A stretch of DNA of 64,000 nucleotides from contig NZ_CP080410.1 of NCBI RefSeq assembly GCF_019448255.1, positions 248,001 to 312,000 of the forward strand, given 5' to 3'. Every line of letters begins with the position of its first letter. The stretch's first letter is position 1. The notes beneath the pieces were generated by a model that was given only the letters and a program-made list of their open reading frames with translations, was not told the origin of the DNA and did not search any database. This DNA is from Qipengyuania flava (GTDB lineage: Bacteria; Pseudomonadota; Alphaproteobacteria; Sphingomonadales; Sphingomonadaceae). Shown here piece after piece: positions 1 to 10,295 of this stretch. The translations under genes and the position numbers were made by a program.

Positions 1-575
1 CCTTCGGCGGGACCGCGCCGGAGATTTCGGACGGCTATCGCAACAACATCCACAAGGTCCTGCGCGCCCTCTACAGCCTGCGCGTGCCGCTGATCGCGGC
101 GGTCAACGGGCCGGCGATCGGGCTTGGCTGCGACCTCGCCTGTCTCGGCGATATCCGCATCGCCAGCGACCGCGCAAAGTTCGGCGTGACCTTCCTCAAG
201 CTCGGCATCATCCCGGGCGATGGCGGCACCTGGATCCTGCCGCGCATCATCGGCGAGGCGCGCGCGGCCGAGCTCTTCTACACCGGCGATGTAATCGACG
301 CGGCCACCGCGCTCGACTGGGGTCTCGTTAGCCGCGTGGTGGATGGCGAGGCGCTCCTCGATGAAGCCCACGCGCTGGCCGGCAAGATAGCCGCCATGCC
401 CCCGCACGCGCTGCGTCATGCCAAGAACCTGATGCGCCAAGGGCGTTCGGTCAGCTACGATACGGCGCTGGAACTGGCGGCGAACACGCAGGCGCTTATG
501 CACCTTACCGAGGATCACATGGAAGGTATTGATGCGCTGCTCGAAAAGCGCGCGGCGGAGTTCAAGGGACAGTAG
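1..575 (+). CDS. enoyl-CoA hydratase/isomerase family protein (5' end outside window)
   Basis: This is the C-terminal part of a crotonase-fold enzyme acting on acyl-CoA thioesters in fatty-acid or related catabolism. The frame is open from base 3 with no start, so the gene begins before the window. The crotonase signature is visible as VNGPAIGLGCDLAC, followed by FLKLGIIPGDGGTW, which forms part of the active site. The two glutamates of classical enoyl-CoA hydratase are not conserved here: the first position is Asp and the second a hydrophobic residue. An isomerase or other crotonase activity is therefore as likely as hydration. It converges on an NnrU-type gene 12 bases away. Confidence 0.85.
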   Translation, partial: FGGTAPEISDGYRNNIHKVLRALYSLRVPLIAAVNGPAIGLGCDLACLGDIRIASDRAKFGVTFLKLGIIPGDGGTWILPRIIGEARAAELFYTGDVIDAATALDWGLVSRVVDGEALLDEAHALAGKIAAMPPHALRHAKNLMRQGRSVSYDTALELAANTQALMHLTEDHMEGIDALLEKRAAEFKGQ

Positions 576-587
576 GCGCCCGGTCGA

Positions 588-1277
588 TCAAAGCCAGCGC
601 CAGATGCCTGCCGGGATGCCGGCCGCGCTGAGGTGCCAGTAACTGATCCCCGCCCAGGCCGCTGCGGCGACAATCCAGAGCCCTAGACCGGCGCCGGCCA
701 GCTTGCCCCAGCGCGGCCAGTAGGTGGTCTTGGCTTCCCATTCCTGCCAGGCCGCGCCCATCAGCGCCTCCTTCTTGCGGTCCTGCATCTTCGCGCCGAC
801 CAGCGCGAGGACCAGGATGGCGCCCGCGACGATCATTGTGCGCCAGCTCCAGAACAGGATGATGTGCGAAAGCGCCCAGAGCGCGAAGCCCCACATCATC
901 GGGTGGCGCGTCACTGCCATAACGCCGCTCGGCTCCTGCTGGGTCAGCGCTCCGGCGCCGGGTGCGGGCAGGGCGGGATTGCCCCTCAGCGAGCCGAGAA
1001 AGAGAACCAGTGCGGGCAGCGTCAGGATCGTGGCGATCACCCAGCCGATCTCCCCGCTGCCGCCAAGGTCGGCGCCCGGCGCGGCGGTGAAGGCGAAGTA
1101 CATCCAGGCCATGCATCCGGCTGCCACGATGCTGTAGAGACCCATGAACCCGCCATCGCCCAGCGCGCCGACAAGCGGTGCGCGCAGCGGGTGCGAGAGC
1201 GCGAAATGCGTCCCGACAAAGGCGATCGACGCAGCAAGAAGCGAAACCAGAGCCTGATCCATGACGGCCACTCCCAT
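588..1277 (-). CDS. NnrU family membrane protein
   Basis: This is a 229-residue integral membrane protein with about six hydrophobic segments. The conserved core TRHPMMWGFALWALSHI resembles the NnrU family, which is distantly related to isoprenylcysteine methyltransferase-like membrane proteins. NnrU was named from nitric-oxide-related gene clusters, but its reaction is unknown and no denitrification genes lie nearby. A second start five codons inside (base 1262) would also give a good first membrane helix. It lies 66 bases downstream of the FKBP gene on the same strand and could be the last gene of the amidohydrolase unit. Confidence 0.75.
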   Translation of the reverse strand: MGVAVMDQALVSLLAASIAFVGTHFALSHPLRAPLVGALGDGGFMGLYSIVAAGCMAWMYFAFTAAPGADLGGSGEIGWVIATILTLPALVLFLGSLRGNPALPAPGAGALTQQEPSGVMAVTRHPMMWGFALWALSHIILFWSWRTMIVAGAILVLALVGAKMQDRKKEALMGAAWQEWEAKTTYWPRWGKLAGAGLGLWIVAAAAWAGISYWHLSAAGIPAGIWRWL

Positions 1278-1343
1278 GTTTACAGCGTCAACATGGGTAG
1301 CAGATTTCGCGCCGGGTGCAAGCGCCTTGCTTCTTGAGGCGAG

Positions 1344-1835
1344 TTACTCGGCCGCTTCGATGCCGAGCAGCTGGACCGTGAAGAGCAGCGTCGCGCCGCC
1401 CGGGATGGGGCCGCGCCCCTCCGGTCCGTAGGCAAGGTCCGCCGGAGCGGCGATCTCGATGATATCGCCCACGCCCATCTCGGGGATGGCCATCTGCCAG
1501 GCCTTCACCAGCCGGCCGAGCGGGAAGGTCGCCGGCTGTCCGCGGTCGAAGGAGGAATCGAATGGCGTCCCGTCGATGAAGGTGCCGGCGTAGTGAACAG
1601 TCACCGTGTCCTCGACCCGCGGCTTATCATCGCTGCCTGCGTATTTGGCGTAGCGCCACTTGAGGCCGCCCGGCATGAACCGCCAGCCATCCTCGCGCGA
1701 CAGGCTTGCGAGATAGGCTTGCTGCTCGGTCATCCAGACGATGTCCTGCGATCGGTCGGGTGCGTCCTGTGCAGCCAGCGGGGACGCAGCGGTGCCTGCG
1801 GCAAGCGCGGCCGCGAAGGCCATGAAATTCTTCAT
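1344..1835 (-). CDS. FKBP-type peptidyl-prolyl cis-trans isomerase, exported
   Basis: The 163-residue protein has an N-terminal Sec signal peptide (a Lys near the start, then an alanine-rich core ending near PLAAQ). A single C-terminal FKBP domain spans roughly residues 70-160. FKBP hallmarks are VTVHYAGTFIDGTPFDSS, then LAYGPEGRGPIPGGATLLF. It should catalyse proline isomerisation during folding in the periplasm. The start at 1835 keeps the Lys of the signal peptide and lies 4 bases after the stop of the upstream amidohydrolase; an ATG at 1823 is an alternative. The frame stays open far upstream, but that extension only overlaps the amidohydrolase and is rejected. Confidence 0.85.
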   Translation of the reverse strand: MKNFMAFAAALAAGTAASPLAAQDAPDRSQDIVWMTEQQAYLASLSREDGWRFMPGGLKWRYAKYAGSDDKPRVEDTVTVHYAGTFIDGTPFDSSFDRGQPATFPLGRLVKAWQMAIPEMGVGDIIEIAAPADLAYGPEGRGPIPGGATLLFTVQLLGIEAAE

Positions 1836-1839
1836 CCTC

Positions 1840-3125
1840 TTACCAGTCGTAGGCCTTGGGAAGGTCGCTCTCGTCAAGGTCGCGGTAGCGTTCCTTGAGG
1901 CGGCTCTGGTGGTTGTCGAGCGGCTGTTCGACCCCGTCGATATAGACCCGGATCGGGGCCGAGGAGACTTCGAGCGGGTCGCCGTCCCACACCACCAAAT
2001 CGCCCATCGCGCCCGGCGCGAGGACACCGGCCTTGCCGTCCATTCCGCTGATCGCAGCAGGTACGGAGCTGATGGCGGCAAATGCCTGCCCCCAGCTCAG
2101 CCCATCCGCACCCGGAATGCGGGTCAGGGCGACCAGATTCCCAGCGTACTGATTGAGGTTGCGCGGGTTCTCCATGGCGCTGGCATTGATCGCCACGCGC
2201 ACGCCCGCCTTGACCATGCGGCCGACATTGGACTGCGTGCTGCCGAGCTCGTCAAAACCCTGCGGCAGATCGTCGAGACCGTCGGCAATCACCGGAACGC
2301 CTGCTGCGGCGATCTCGTTCGCCACGAGCCAGCCTTCGCTCGCGCCAACAAGCACGAGGTCGAGGCGGGGGAATTCCCGCTTCAGCCCGAGCACGGTGCG
2401 GATGTCCGATGCCCGTTCAACCGCGATCATCAGCGGCTGTCTGCCCGAAAGGACCGCGCCCAGCGCTTCCGCGTCGGCGCGCGGGAGCATGGCGTCTGCC
2501 CCATCCCACGTGCCGTTCGCATAGGCGCGTGCTTCGAACAGCGCGTTGCGCAGCGCGGTGTACATCGCCGCGCGGCTGCCGCCAGAGATGCGAGCGCCGT
2601 ATTCGCCCATCGCGACCGTCTGGAATGCGCGCGCTTCGACAACCGCGTCGCCATCGGCGCCAAGGTCGATGATCGCGCCCTGGCCGCCGAAGATCTCGCC
2701 GGTGGGCAGCACCGTGCTGGCCGCGCGTGTGATGCCAGCGGCGCGGTGGATCGCGATGTGCTGCGAGGCAGGGTTGATCGCAGGCGCCACGTCGAGCGCA
2801 GCGCTGAACGGACTGTCGCTCGCGCGCGTGTCGTTCGATTCGCTCACCGCGCCCACATCCCACAGGCCGAGCGAGGTCATCGTGGCGAAGAGGCCGGGCG
2901 TGACCCAGGTCCCGCTGCCGTCGAGCACCGGCACGCCCGCCGGAACGGCAACGCCGGTTCCGGCCGCGACAACCTTGCCGCCCTGGACGACGACGGTCGC
3001 GCCCTCGATCGGGTCGGAGCCGTCGCCGGTGGCGACAGTCGCGTTGGTGATGGCGACGCTCTGCGCGGCGGCAGGAGCGGCGAAGGCGAGGGCAATGGCG
3101 CTCGCAGCAAAGGTCAGGGCGCGGG

Positions 3126-3129
<4 letters not shown>
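1840..3129 (-). CDS. amidohydrolase-family protein lacking metal ligands, exported
   Basis: This is a 429-residue protein with a clear Sec signal peptide (cleavage after about residue 22, APAAAQ). Its fold is that of imidazolonepropionase-like amidohydrolases: the edge-strand domain is present, VTPGL appears at the usual place, and the C-terminal GVLAPGAMGDLVVWDGDPL segment is well conserved. The HxH pair that should follow VTPG is replaced by ATMTS. The later His ligands and the catalytic Asp region (here AINASAMENP) also lack ligands. It overlaps its intact paralogue upstream by ATGA. I infer a non-catalytic partner subunit, or a changed chemistry. Confidence 0.8.
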
Positions 3130-4493
<1,364 letters not shown>

Positions 4494-4526
4494 GACGTCC
4501 CTCATGCCCTGAATTGTCGGCGCTGC

Positions 4527-4559
4527 AAACAGAAAGGGCGCGGATCACTCCGCGCCCTT
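4527..4559 (-). terminator. Rho-independent terminator of the POT transporter gene
   Basis: A perfect 11-bp stem (4534-4544 with 4549-4559) with a 4-base loop is followed on the minus strand by a T-rich tail TTTCTGTTT. It lies directly after the transporter stop codon. It should separate the transporter transcript from the amidohydrolase pair, whose start is only about 35 bases further on. Confidence 0.85.
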
Positions 4560-4575
4560 CGTGTCTGTGCCAGGC

Positions 4576-6228
4576 TTAGTTGCCGGACTGTGTGGTGGGG
4601 TGCACCCCGGCCTCCTGGGGTTCGAGCCCCGCTTCGGCCTGCCCTTCGAGGGCATCGTCCTTGAGCGTGTCGAGATGCATCAGCTTCTTGATGAGCGGGC
4701 TGATGACCATCACCACGACGCCGATACCCACGGCGTACCAGCCGACCGTGGTGTAGACGTCGAGGACGACCTGCTTGCCGGCTTCCTCGCCGACGCCTTC
4801 GCCGCCGGTTGCCGCAGCGATCAGGCCGGCTGCGAAGTTACCGGTGGCCGATGCGAAGAACCAGGTGCCCATGATGAGCGAAGCCATGTGGCCCGGGCTC
4901 AGGCGGTTCATTGCCGACAGGCCTACCGGCGAGAGGCAGAGCTCGCCGGTGGTGTGCAGCAGGTAGATGAGGAAGATGAAGATGACCGGCGTCGGCACGT
5001 TCACGCCGACGCTTTCCGCGCCCCAGACCAGGACGAGGAAGCCGAGACCCACCTGGATCACGGCGAGGCCGAACTTCATCGGCGTGCTGGGTTCGGCGCC
5101 TTTGCGCGCCAGCCCCTGCCACAGCATCGCGAAGAGCGGTGCGAGCAGCACGATGTAGATCGCGTTGATCGACTGGAACATCGATGCGTTCACGCCTTCG
5201 GTGTCGACGTGGCGGTCGGTGAAGACGTTGAGCGACGAACCCGCCTGCTCGAACAGCGCCCAGAAGACGATCGACACGAAGATCAGGAACATCGCAGCGA
5301 AGATGCGATCGCGTTCCTCGGCCGGCAGCTTGGCCACGGCGGTGTACAGGACATACGCCACAAGGCCGCCGCCGAAGACGAGCAGCACCCAGCCCACGAG
5401 ATCCTGGTACTGGATGGCGAGCCAGCAGAGCGCGACCATGCCGAGGCCCGCGCCGTAGATGCCGAATTCCTTGCCGCCGGCGATCTTCGCCGGGTCCTTC
5501 GGCTCACCCTTGCCCTTGAGCAGCGGCTTGCCGATCACGAAGAAGACGAGGCCGATCAGCATACCCACGCCGGCGAGGCCGAAGCCGTATTCCCAGCCGT
5601 AGGTCTGGCCGAGGAAGCCGCAGATGATCGAAGCGGTCGCGGCGCCGACGTTAATCCCCATGTAGAAGATGGTGTAAGCCGGGTCGCGGCGGATATCGGT
5701 CCGCTCGTAGAGCTGGCCGACGATCACCGAGATGTTCGCCTTGAGGAAGCCCGAGCCCACGATGATCAGCGCCAGCGCGAGCCAGAACACGTTGATCATC
5801 GGGTCGTCCTGGCCGCCGCCGCCTTCGAACGCCATGAAGAAGTGGCCGAAGGTCAGCAGGATCGCGCCGAACAGCACCGCCTTGCGCTGACCGAGATACC
5901 GGTCGGCAAGGTAGCCGCCCACGACCGGCGCAATGTACACCAGCGCGGTGTAGGCACCGTAGATGACGTAGGCCTTGTCCTCGGCAAACATCCAGTGCTG
6001 GATCAGGTAGAAGATCAGCAGGGCGCGCATGCCGTAGTAGGAGAAGCGCTCCCACATTTCGGCCATGAACAGCAGGAACAGCCCCTTGGGGTGCCCGATG
6101 ACCTCTTCCTGCGGGCGGGTGATCAGCACCACGCCGCCGATGAGAAACGCTGCCAGTGCGACCACGGCAACCCTGAAAGTCCACATTTCGAACGCAGAGT
6201 CGAATGTGAAGAACATACCCTCGACCAT
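4576..6228 (-). CDS. POT/PTR2 family proton-dependent oligopeptide transporter
   Basis: This is a 550-residue inner-membrane transporter of the major facilitator superfamily that imports di- and tripeptides with protons. The diagnostic motif is EMWERFSYYGMRALL in the first family helix (ExxERFxYYG), with about 12-14 hydrophobic segments. Family members are usually 460-520 residues; the extra length is an additional N-terminal helix before the motif. The ATG at 6228 is taken as start; an ATG four codons in is possible. It is monocistronic, closed by its own terminator. Peptidases and amidohydrolases nearby fit peptide scavenging, though that link is an inference. Confidence 0.92.
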   Translation of the reverse strand: MVEGMFFTFDSAFEMWTFRVAVVALAAFLIGGVVLITRPQEEVIGHPKGLFLLFMAEMWERFSYYGMRALLIFYLIQHWMFAEDKAYVIYGAYTALVYIAPVVGGYLADRYLGQRKAVLFGAILLTFGHFFMAFEGGGGQDDPMINVFWLALALIIVGSGFLKANISVIVGQLYERTDIRRDPAYTIFYMGINVGAATASIICGFLGQTYGWEYGFGLAGVGMLIGLVFFVIGKPLLKGKGEPKDPAKIAGGKEFGIYGAGLGMVALCWLAIQYQDLVGWVLLVFGGGLVAYVLYTAVAKLPAEERDRIFAAMFLIFVSIVFWALFEQAGSSLNVFTDRHVDTEGVNASMFQSINAIYIVLLAPLFAMLWQGLARKGAEPSTPMKFGLAVIQVGLGFLVLVWGAESVGVNVPTPVIFIFLIYLLHTTGELCLSPVGLSAMNRLSPGHMASLIMGTWFFASATGNFAAGLIAAATGGEGVGEEAGKQVVLDVYTTVGWYAVGIGVVVMVISPLIKKLMHLDTLKDDALEGQAEAGLEPQEAGVHPTTQSGN

Positions 6229-6439
6229 AGATTTACGGTGTCCTTGTAATTTCCTGACCGGAACCGCGCAGGCGCGCCGGCCCTCCCCGAAGAAGCGCGC
6301 ACCCTAGCGGTCTCGTGCGCAATGTGAAGCCTTAGTTACAGTCGTGACCGCATTGGCCGCAATCGGACGGAAAAGCGGGGAACCTTGTGCGCCGCGCTGT
6401 ATTATGGCACTGTAGCAGTCTGTCGTTCGGGGAAGTGCA

Positions 6440-6781
6440 ATGCCTAACCAGTCCAAGCCCGTTTATCTCAAGCTGCGCGACATGATCGCGGCGTCCATCA
6501 TCGACGGACGTTATGCCGAAGGGGCCATGCTGCCCTCGGTGCGCGCGCTGGCCGCCGAACAGGGCGCAAACCCGCTCACGGTCGCCAAGGCTTATCAGCA
6601 GTTTCAAAACGATGGCCTGGTCGAAGTGCAACGCGGGGTCGGCATGTATGTCGTGACCGGCGCGGCCGATCGCCTGCGCCGCACCGAGCGCGAAGCCTTC
6701 CTGCGCGACGAATGGCCCGAAATCCGCGCCCGCATGGACCGCCTTGGCGTTTCCGCGAGCGAGCTTCTCGAAGAGGCCTGA
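6440..6781 (+). CDS. GntR-family transcriptional regulator, YtrA subfamily
   Basis: This is a 113-residue DNA-binding protein. Residues about 7-75 form the GntR winged helix-turn-helix (PVYLKLRDMIAASI, then LPSVRALAAEQGANPLTVAKAYQQF and GLVEVQRGVGMYV). The short C-terminal tail of about 35 residues is typical of the YtrA subfamily rather than the effector-binding FadR, HutC or MocR classes. YtrA regulators usually precede an ABC transporter operon they control; none follows here, so its target is unknown. It is divergent from the peptide transporter across about 210 bases, making that promoter a candidate target. Confidence 0.9.
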   Translation: MPNQSKPVYLKLRDMIAASIIDGRYAEGAMLPSVRALAAEQGANPLTVAKAYQQFQNDGLVEVQRGVGMYVVTGAADRLRRTEREAFLRDEWPEIRARMDRLGVSASELLEEA

Positions 6782-6809
6782 GGGCTCTCTTCCAGCTATT
6801 TCCAACAGT

Positions 6810-6913
6810 TAGCTTGCGGCCAAGGCGCCCATCTGGCACAACCAGCCTGTCGGAAACGCGCGGAAAAGCGTGGTTCGATAGGGTCGCTGAATGGAAACAA
6901 TAACTTGCGGCCA
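6810..6913. repeat. direct repeat pair upstream of IHF beta
   Basis: TAGCTTGCGGCCA (6810-6822) and TAACTTGCGGCCA (6901-6913) match at 12 of 13 positions and lie 91 bases apart in the leader of the IHF beta gene. They could be regulator sites, but there is no independent support. Confidence 0.35.
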
Positions 6914-6942
6914 GTCCGTTGGGGCTGGTTGGGAGACGCCGC

Positions 6943-7224
6943 ATGATCCGATCCGAGCTTCTTGCCGCCCTGGCGCAGGACAACCCTGACCTGCGGGCCG
7001 AGGAAGTCGAACAGATCGTTGACATTTTCTTCGAGGAAATAGCCGAGCGCCTGACCGAAGGCGGACGGGTCGAACTGCGCGGTTTCGGCGCTTTCTCGAC
7101 GCGTGAGCGCGAAGCCCGCAAGGGCCGCAACCCGCGCACCGGCGAAGCGGTCGACGTGCCGGCCAAGCGCGTGCCCTACTTCAAGCCCGGCAAGGACATG
7201 CGCCGGCGCCTCAACGACGCCTGA
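6943..7224 (+). CDS. ihfB: integration host factor subunit beta
   Basis: This is a 93-residue HU/IHF-family DNA-bending protein, the beta subunit that dimerises with IhfA. The C-terminal part [19 protein letters not shown], then [10 protein letters not shown], is typical of IHF beta and distinguishes it from HU. The Pro in RNPRTG is the DNA-intercalating residue. The start at 6943 has GGGAG about 8 bases upstream and gives the standard family length; an upstream ATG at 6919 would add eight atypical residues. It is followed by tRNA-Leu. Confidence 0.93.
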   Translation: MIRSELLAALAQDNPDLRAEEVEQIVDIFFEEIAERLTEGGRVELRGFGAFSTREREARKGRNPRTGEAVDVPAKRVPYFKPGKDMRRRLNDA

Positions 7225-7251
7225 GCCAACATCCTATTATCATCTGAGCGA

Positions 7252-7280
7252 TTGCCCGCTTTCCGGCGAGCCACTAGGGC
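7252..7280 (+). promoter_or_regulatory. possible sigma-70 promoter for tRNA-Leu
   Basis: TTGCCC (7252-7257) and TAGGGC (7275-7280) are separated by 17 bases. The spacing predicts a start a few bases before the tRNA. The -10 element matches poorly, so this is a weak call. Confidence 0.3.
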
Positions 7281-7294
7281 TGCCTGACGCGCGC

Positions 7295-7379
7295 GCGGGT
7301 GTGGCGGAATGGTAGACGCCGGGGACTTAAAATCCCCTGTCCTTTGGACGTGTGGGTTCGAGTCCCACCACCCGCACCA
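7295..7379 (+). tRNA. tRNA-Leu (anticodon TAA)
   Basis: An 85-base class II tRNA. The acceptor stem GCGGGTG pairs with CACCCGC, and CCA is encoded at 7377-7379. The anticodon stem GGGGA/TCCCC encloses the loop CTTAAAA, giving anticodon TAA (7328-7330), which reads UUA and UUG leucine codons. The long variable arm and the T-arm GGGTTCGAGTCCC are as expected for tRNA-Leu. Confidence 0.97.
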
Positions 7380-7576
7380 CGCGCCAGTGTCGGCCGATTT
7401 CCATGCAATTCCAACGCTCCCCGGCAACCGGTGTCGGTCTGGCTGACAATTCCTCGCGCGGCCTTATCCCTGCGTTAACCCCTAGACCCGTATTAGCGAT
7501 GTTCGAAGGGGCACTGGTCCAAGGACTCTGTGGCGGCCACTGCGGGGCTGCTGCGCACTTGGGGAATTGTAGGACG

Positions 7577-8206
7577 ATGGAATTTACCACCGGACTTGGG
7601 ATGGACGACAAGGCAACCGGCTCCGCAGCCGATCAGCGCGGCGCACCGCGCTACACCTCGCTTATCCGCGCGGCCAAGCTCGTGTGCGGACAGGGCGAGT
7701 TTGTCTGCGTCATCCGCGATGTTTCCTCTACCGGTGTCTCGCTGCGCACCTTCCATCCGCTGCCCACCGACCACGAAATCGCGCTCGAGCTCCAGAACGC
7801 CGAGAGCTACGAGATGAAGCAGGTCCGAATCGACGGGAACGAGGCGAGCTACCGCTTCAACCGGCCGATCGCGGTCGAGCGGCTGATTCACGAAAACTGG
7901 AACTTCCCCAAGCGCCAGCTTCGCCTCAACATCATGATCCCACTCACCGTTAGCGCCCTGTCCGGTAGCGCCGAGGCGGTGACGCTCAACATCTCGCAGC
8001 AGGGCGCGCGGATCGAGTGCGACCATGTCTTCGCGATCGACCAGCGCGTGACCATTTCGTGCGAGCACCTGCCGTCCGACATCCGCTGCAAGGTGCGCTG
8101 GCGCAAGGACAGCAATTACGGCCTCGTCTTCGAGGACACCTTCACCCTGCGCGAATTCGCCATGCTGGCGGTTCAGGTGCAGTGCCCCTTCCTGCTGCAG
8201 GACTAA
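7577..8206 (+). CDS. tandem PilZ-domain protein (probable c-di-GMP receptor)
   Basis: This is a 209-residue cytoplasmic protein with two PilZ-like domains. The first (about 15-100) has RGAPR followed by DVSSTGVSL, matching the RxxxR and DxSxxG c-di-GMP motifs. The second (about 110-205) has KRQLR, where Lys replaces the first Arg, and NISQQG. It probably senses cyclic di-GMP; the second domain may bind more weakly or be structural. The start at 7577 gives a protein beginning just before the first domain. An ATG at 7601 is an alternative. The open frame continues upstream into the tRNA and is not coding there. Confidence 0.82.
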   Translation: MEFTTGLGMDDKATGSAADQRGAPRYTSLIRAAKLVCGQGEFVCVIRDVSSTGVSLRTFHPLPTDHEIALELQNAESYEMKQVRIDGNEASYRFNRPIAVERLIHENWNFPKRQLRLNIMIPLTVSALSGSAEAVTLNISQQGARIECDHVFAIDQRVTISCEHLPSDIRCKVRWRKDSNYGLVFEDTFTLREFAMLAVQVQCPFLLQD

Positions 8207-8238
8207 CCGCCCGCCACTCATCGATTTCGGCGCCGGCG

Positions 8239-8254
8239 TTAACCATCCCCTAAC
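8239..8254 (+). promoter_or_regulatory. CtrA-like binding site
   Basis: TTAA-CCATCCC-CTAAC matches the alphaproteobacterial CtrA consensus TTAA-N7-TTAA with one mismatch. It lies 44 bases before the start of the flavoenzyme gene. This suggests cell-cycle-linked control of the sugar-lipid module, which is an inference. Confidence 0.45.
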
Positions 8255-8297
8255 CATTATCCTTCACTCCCGATCAGGAAATGAACCGGGGGACTTC

Positions 8298-9878
8298 ATG
8301 ACCGTTCAAGCGCAGGAACTAGCCGTCGACGTTGCCATCATCGGCGCCGGTCCCGCAGGCCTTACCGCTGCTTACCTGCTGACCAAGCAGGGCAAGTCGG
8401 TCGCGATCATCGAGAAGGACGAGACCTATGTCGGCGGGATCAGCCGGACGGTCGAGCACGAAGGCTACCGCTTCGACATCGGCGGGCACCGCTTCTTCTC
8501 CAAGAGCCAGCAGGTCGTGGATCTGTGGAACGAGATCCTTGGCAAAGAGGATTTCATCCAGCGCCCGCGGATGAGCCGCATCTATTACGAAGGCAAATTC
8601 TACAGCTATCCGCTGCGCGCTTTCGAGGCGCTGTGGAACCTCGGCATCTGGCGCTCGACGGCCTGCATGGCGAGCTACTTGCGCTACAAGCTGTTCCCTA
8701 GGAAAGACGTGAAAAGCTTCGAGGACTGGACCACCAACCAGTTCGGCGAAAAGCTCTATTCAATCTTCTTCAAGACCTACACCGAGAAGGTGTGGGGCAT
8801 GCCCTGCAATGAGATGAGCGCCGACTGGGCGGCGCAGCGCATCAAGGGCCTTTCGCTCTGGAGCGCGGTTGTCGACGGCCTCAAGCGCAGCCTGGGGCTC
8901 AACAAAAAGCCCAACGACGGCATGGCGACCAAGACGCTGCTCGAAACCTTCCGCTACCCGCGGCTGGGCCCGGGCATGATGTGGGACGCCGCGCGCGACA
9001 AGGTGCTCGCCACCGGCAAGGGACACCTGTTCATGGGCCACGGCCTCAAGCAGCTCACTGCCGATGCCAAGGGCGGCTGGCGCATGAGCGCGAGCGGGCC
9101 GGGCGGCGAAGTCGTCGTCAGCGCAAAACACGCCATCAGCAGCGCGCCTATGCGCCAGCTCGCAAAGCGCCTGCACCCGCTGCCCAAGTCCACGCTTCAG
9201 GCCAACGACCTCAAGTACCGCGACTTCCTGACCGTTGCGCTGATGGTCGAGGGCGAAGACCTCTTCCCCGACAACTGGATCTACATCCACGACAGCAAGG
9301 TGAAGGTCGGCCGCGTACAGAACTTCCGCAGCTGGTCGCCCGAAATGATCCCGGACGAAAGCATGGCCTGCGTCGGTCTCGAATACTTCTGTTTCGAAGG
9401 CGATGGTCTGTGGTCGATGGACGACGATGACCTCGTCAAGCTTGCCACCGACGAGATGGAAATACTGGGTCTCGTCGACCGCAAGAAGGTGAAGTCCGGC
9501 GCCGTGGTGCGCCAGGAAAAGGCCTATCCGGTCTATGACGAGGACTACGCCGCCAATGTCGATGCCATGCGCATCGAGCTGGAGGAAAAGCACCCGACGC
9601 TGCACCTCGTGGGCCGCAACGGCATGCACCGCTACAACAACCAGGACCACGCGATGATGACCGCCATGCTGACGGTCGAGAACATCCTCGCTGGCGAGCG
9701 TGTCTACGATACCTGGTGCGTCAACGAAGACGCCGAGTACCACGAAGCGGGCGACGAAGGCGCCGAGAAGGCTTTGCCCGATACGCGCCAGCCGCTGAGC
9801 GACGACCAGGTGGCTGCGCTCTCCTCGGTGCGCGAGGTGCCCGAGCGTCTTCCCGCCGGCGACCAGAAAGCCGCTTAG
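8298..9878 (+). CDS. FAD-dependent oxidoreductase, UDP-galactopyranose mutase/amine-oxidase-like
   Basis: This is a 526-residue flavoprotein. A Rossmann motif IIGAGPAGLTAAYLL (residues about 14-28) and GGISRTVEHEGYRFDIGGHRFF bind FAD. The C-terminal YNNQDHAMMTAMLTVENIL is the second FAD-contact segment of the NAD(P)-binding amine-oxidase/UDP-galactopyranose mutase-like group. It probably oxidises or isomerises a nucleotide- or lipid-linked sugar; the substrate cannot be read from sequence. The GtrA gene begins 3 bases after its stop and a GT-C-like protein follows, so the three form one operon acting on polyprenyl-linked sugars. The last 50 residues are low-complexity and acidic. Confidence 0.82.
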   Translation: MTVQAQELAVDVAIIGAGPAGLTAAYLLTKQGKSVAIIEKDETYVGGISRTVEHEGYRFDIGGHRFFSKSQQVVDLWNEILGKEDFIQRPRMSRIYYEGKFYSYPLRAFEALWNLGIWRSTACMASYLRYKLFPRKDVKSFEDWTTNQFGEKLYSIFFKTYTEKVWGMPCNEMSADWAAQRIKGLSLWSAVVDGLKRSLGLNKKPNDGMATKTLLETFRYPRLGPGMMWDAARDKVLATGKGHLFMGHGLKQLTADAKGGWRMSASGPGGEVVVSAKHAISSAPMRQLAKRLHPLPKSTLQANDLKYRDFLTVALMVEGEDLFPDNWIYIHDSKVKVGRVQNFRSWSPEMIPDESMACVGLEYFCFEGDGLWSMDDDDLVKLATDEMEILGLVDRKKVKSGAVVRQEKAYPVYDEDYAANVDAMRIELEEKHPTLHLVGRNGMHRYNNQDHAMMTAMLTVENILAGERVYDTWCVNEDAEYHEAGDEGAEKALPDTRQPLSDDQVAALSSVREVPERLPAGDQKAA

Positions 9879-9881
9879 GCC

Positions 9882-10283
9882 GTGGCCGCCTTCATCACCC
9901 GGATGGCCGATATCCGCCTGGTGCGGTATCTCCTCGCCAGCGTTGGCGCGCTGGCGGTGGATGTCGGGGTATTCCTTTCCTTGCTGGCCTTCGGTGTGTG
10001 GGCCGCAGCCGCCTCGGCGGTCGGCTATTGCCTTGGCATTGCCGCGCACTGGCTGATGAGCAGCCGCGCCGTATTTGTCGGAAATGTCGCAGAGCGTGGG
10101 GCGGGCCGTATCCGCCAGAAAGCGCTGTTCGTCGGATCGGCGCTGGTCGGTCTGGGGCTGACGACGGCGATTGTCTGGGCGGGCGATGCCAGCGGCTTCG
10201 ATCCGCGCCTTGCCAAGCTTGTCGCGATCGCGGTGAGCTTTACCGCCACATGGCTCCTTCGCAGCCGCGTGGTTTTCCGATAG
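9882..10283 (+). CDS. GtrA family membrane protein
   Basis: This is a protein of about 133 residues with four hydrophobic helices. RYLLASVGALAVDVGVFLSL at the N-terminus and a closing TWLLRSRVVFR are typical of GtrA, the family thought to flip polyprenyl-phosphate sugars across the inner membrane. The start shown is GTG, 3 bases after the flavoenzyme stop; an ATG at 9903 would shorten it by seven residues. Its position between the flavoenzyme and a GT-C-like protein supports a role in exporting a lipid-linked sugar. Confidence 0.85.
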   Translation: MAAFITRMADIRLVRYLLASVGALAVDVGVFLSLLAFGVWAAAASAVGYCLGIAAHWLMSSRAVFVGNVAERGAGRIRQKALFVGSALVGLGLTTAIVWAGDASGFDPRLAKLVAIAVSFTATWLLRSRVVFR

Positions 10284-10295
10284 CGATAGCCGCCG

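Noticed and set aside
1836-2081. N-terminal extension of the FKBP protein
   Set aside because: It lies inside the amidohydrolase gene and would bury the signal peptide.
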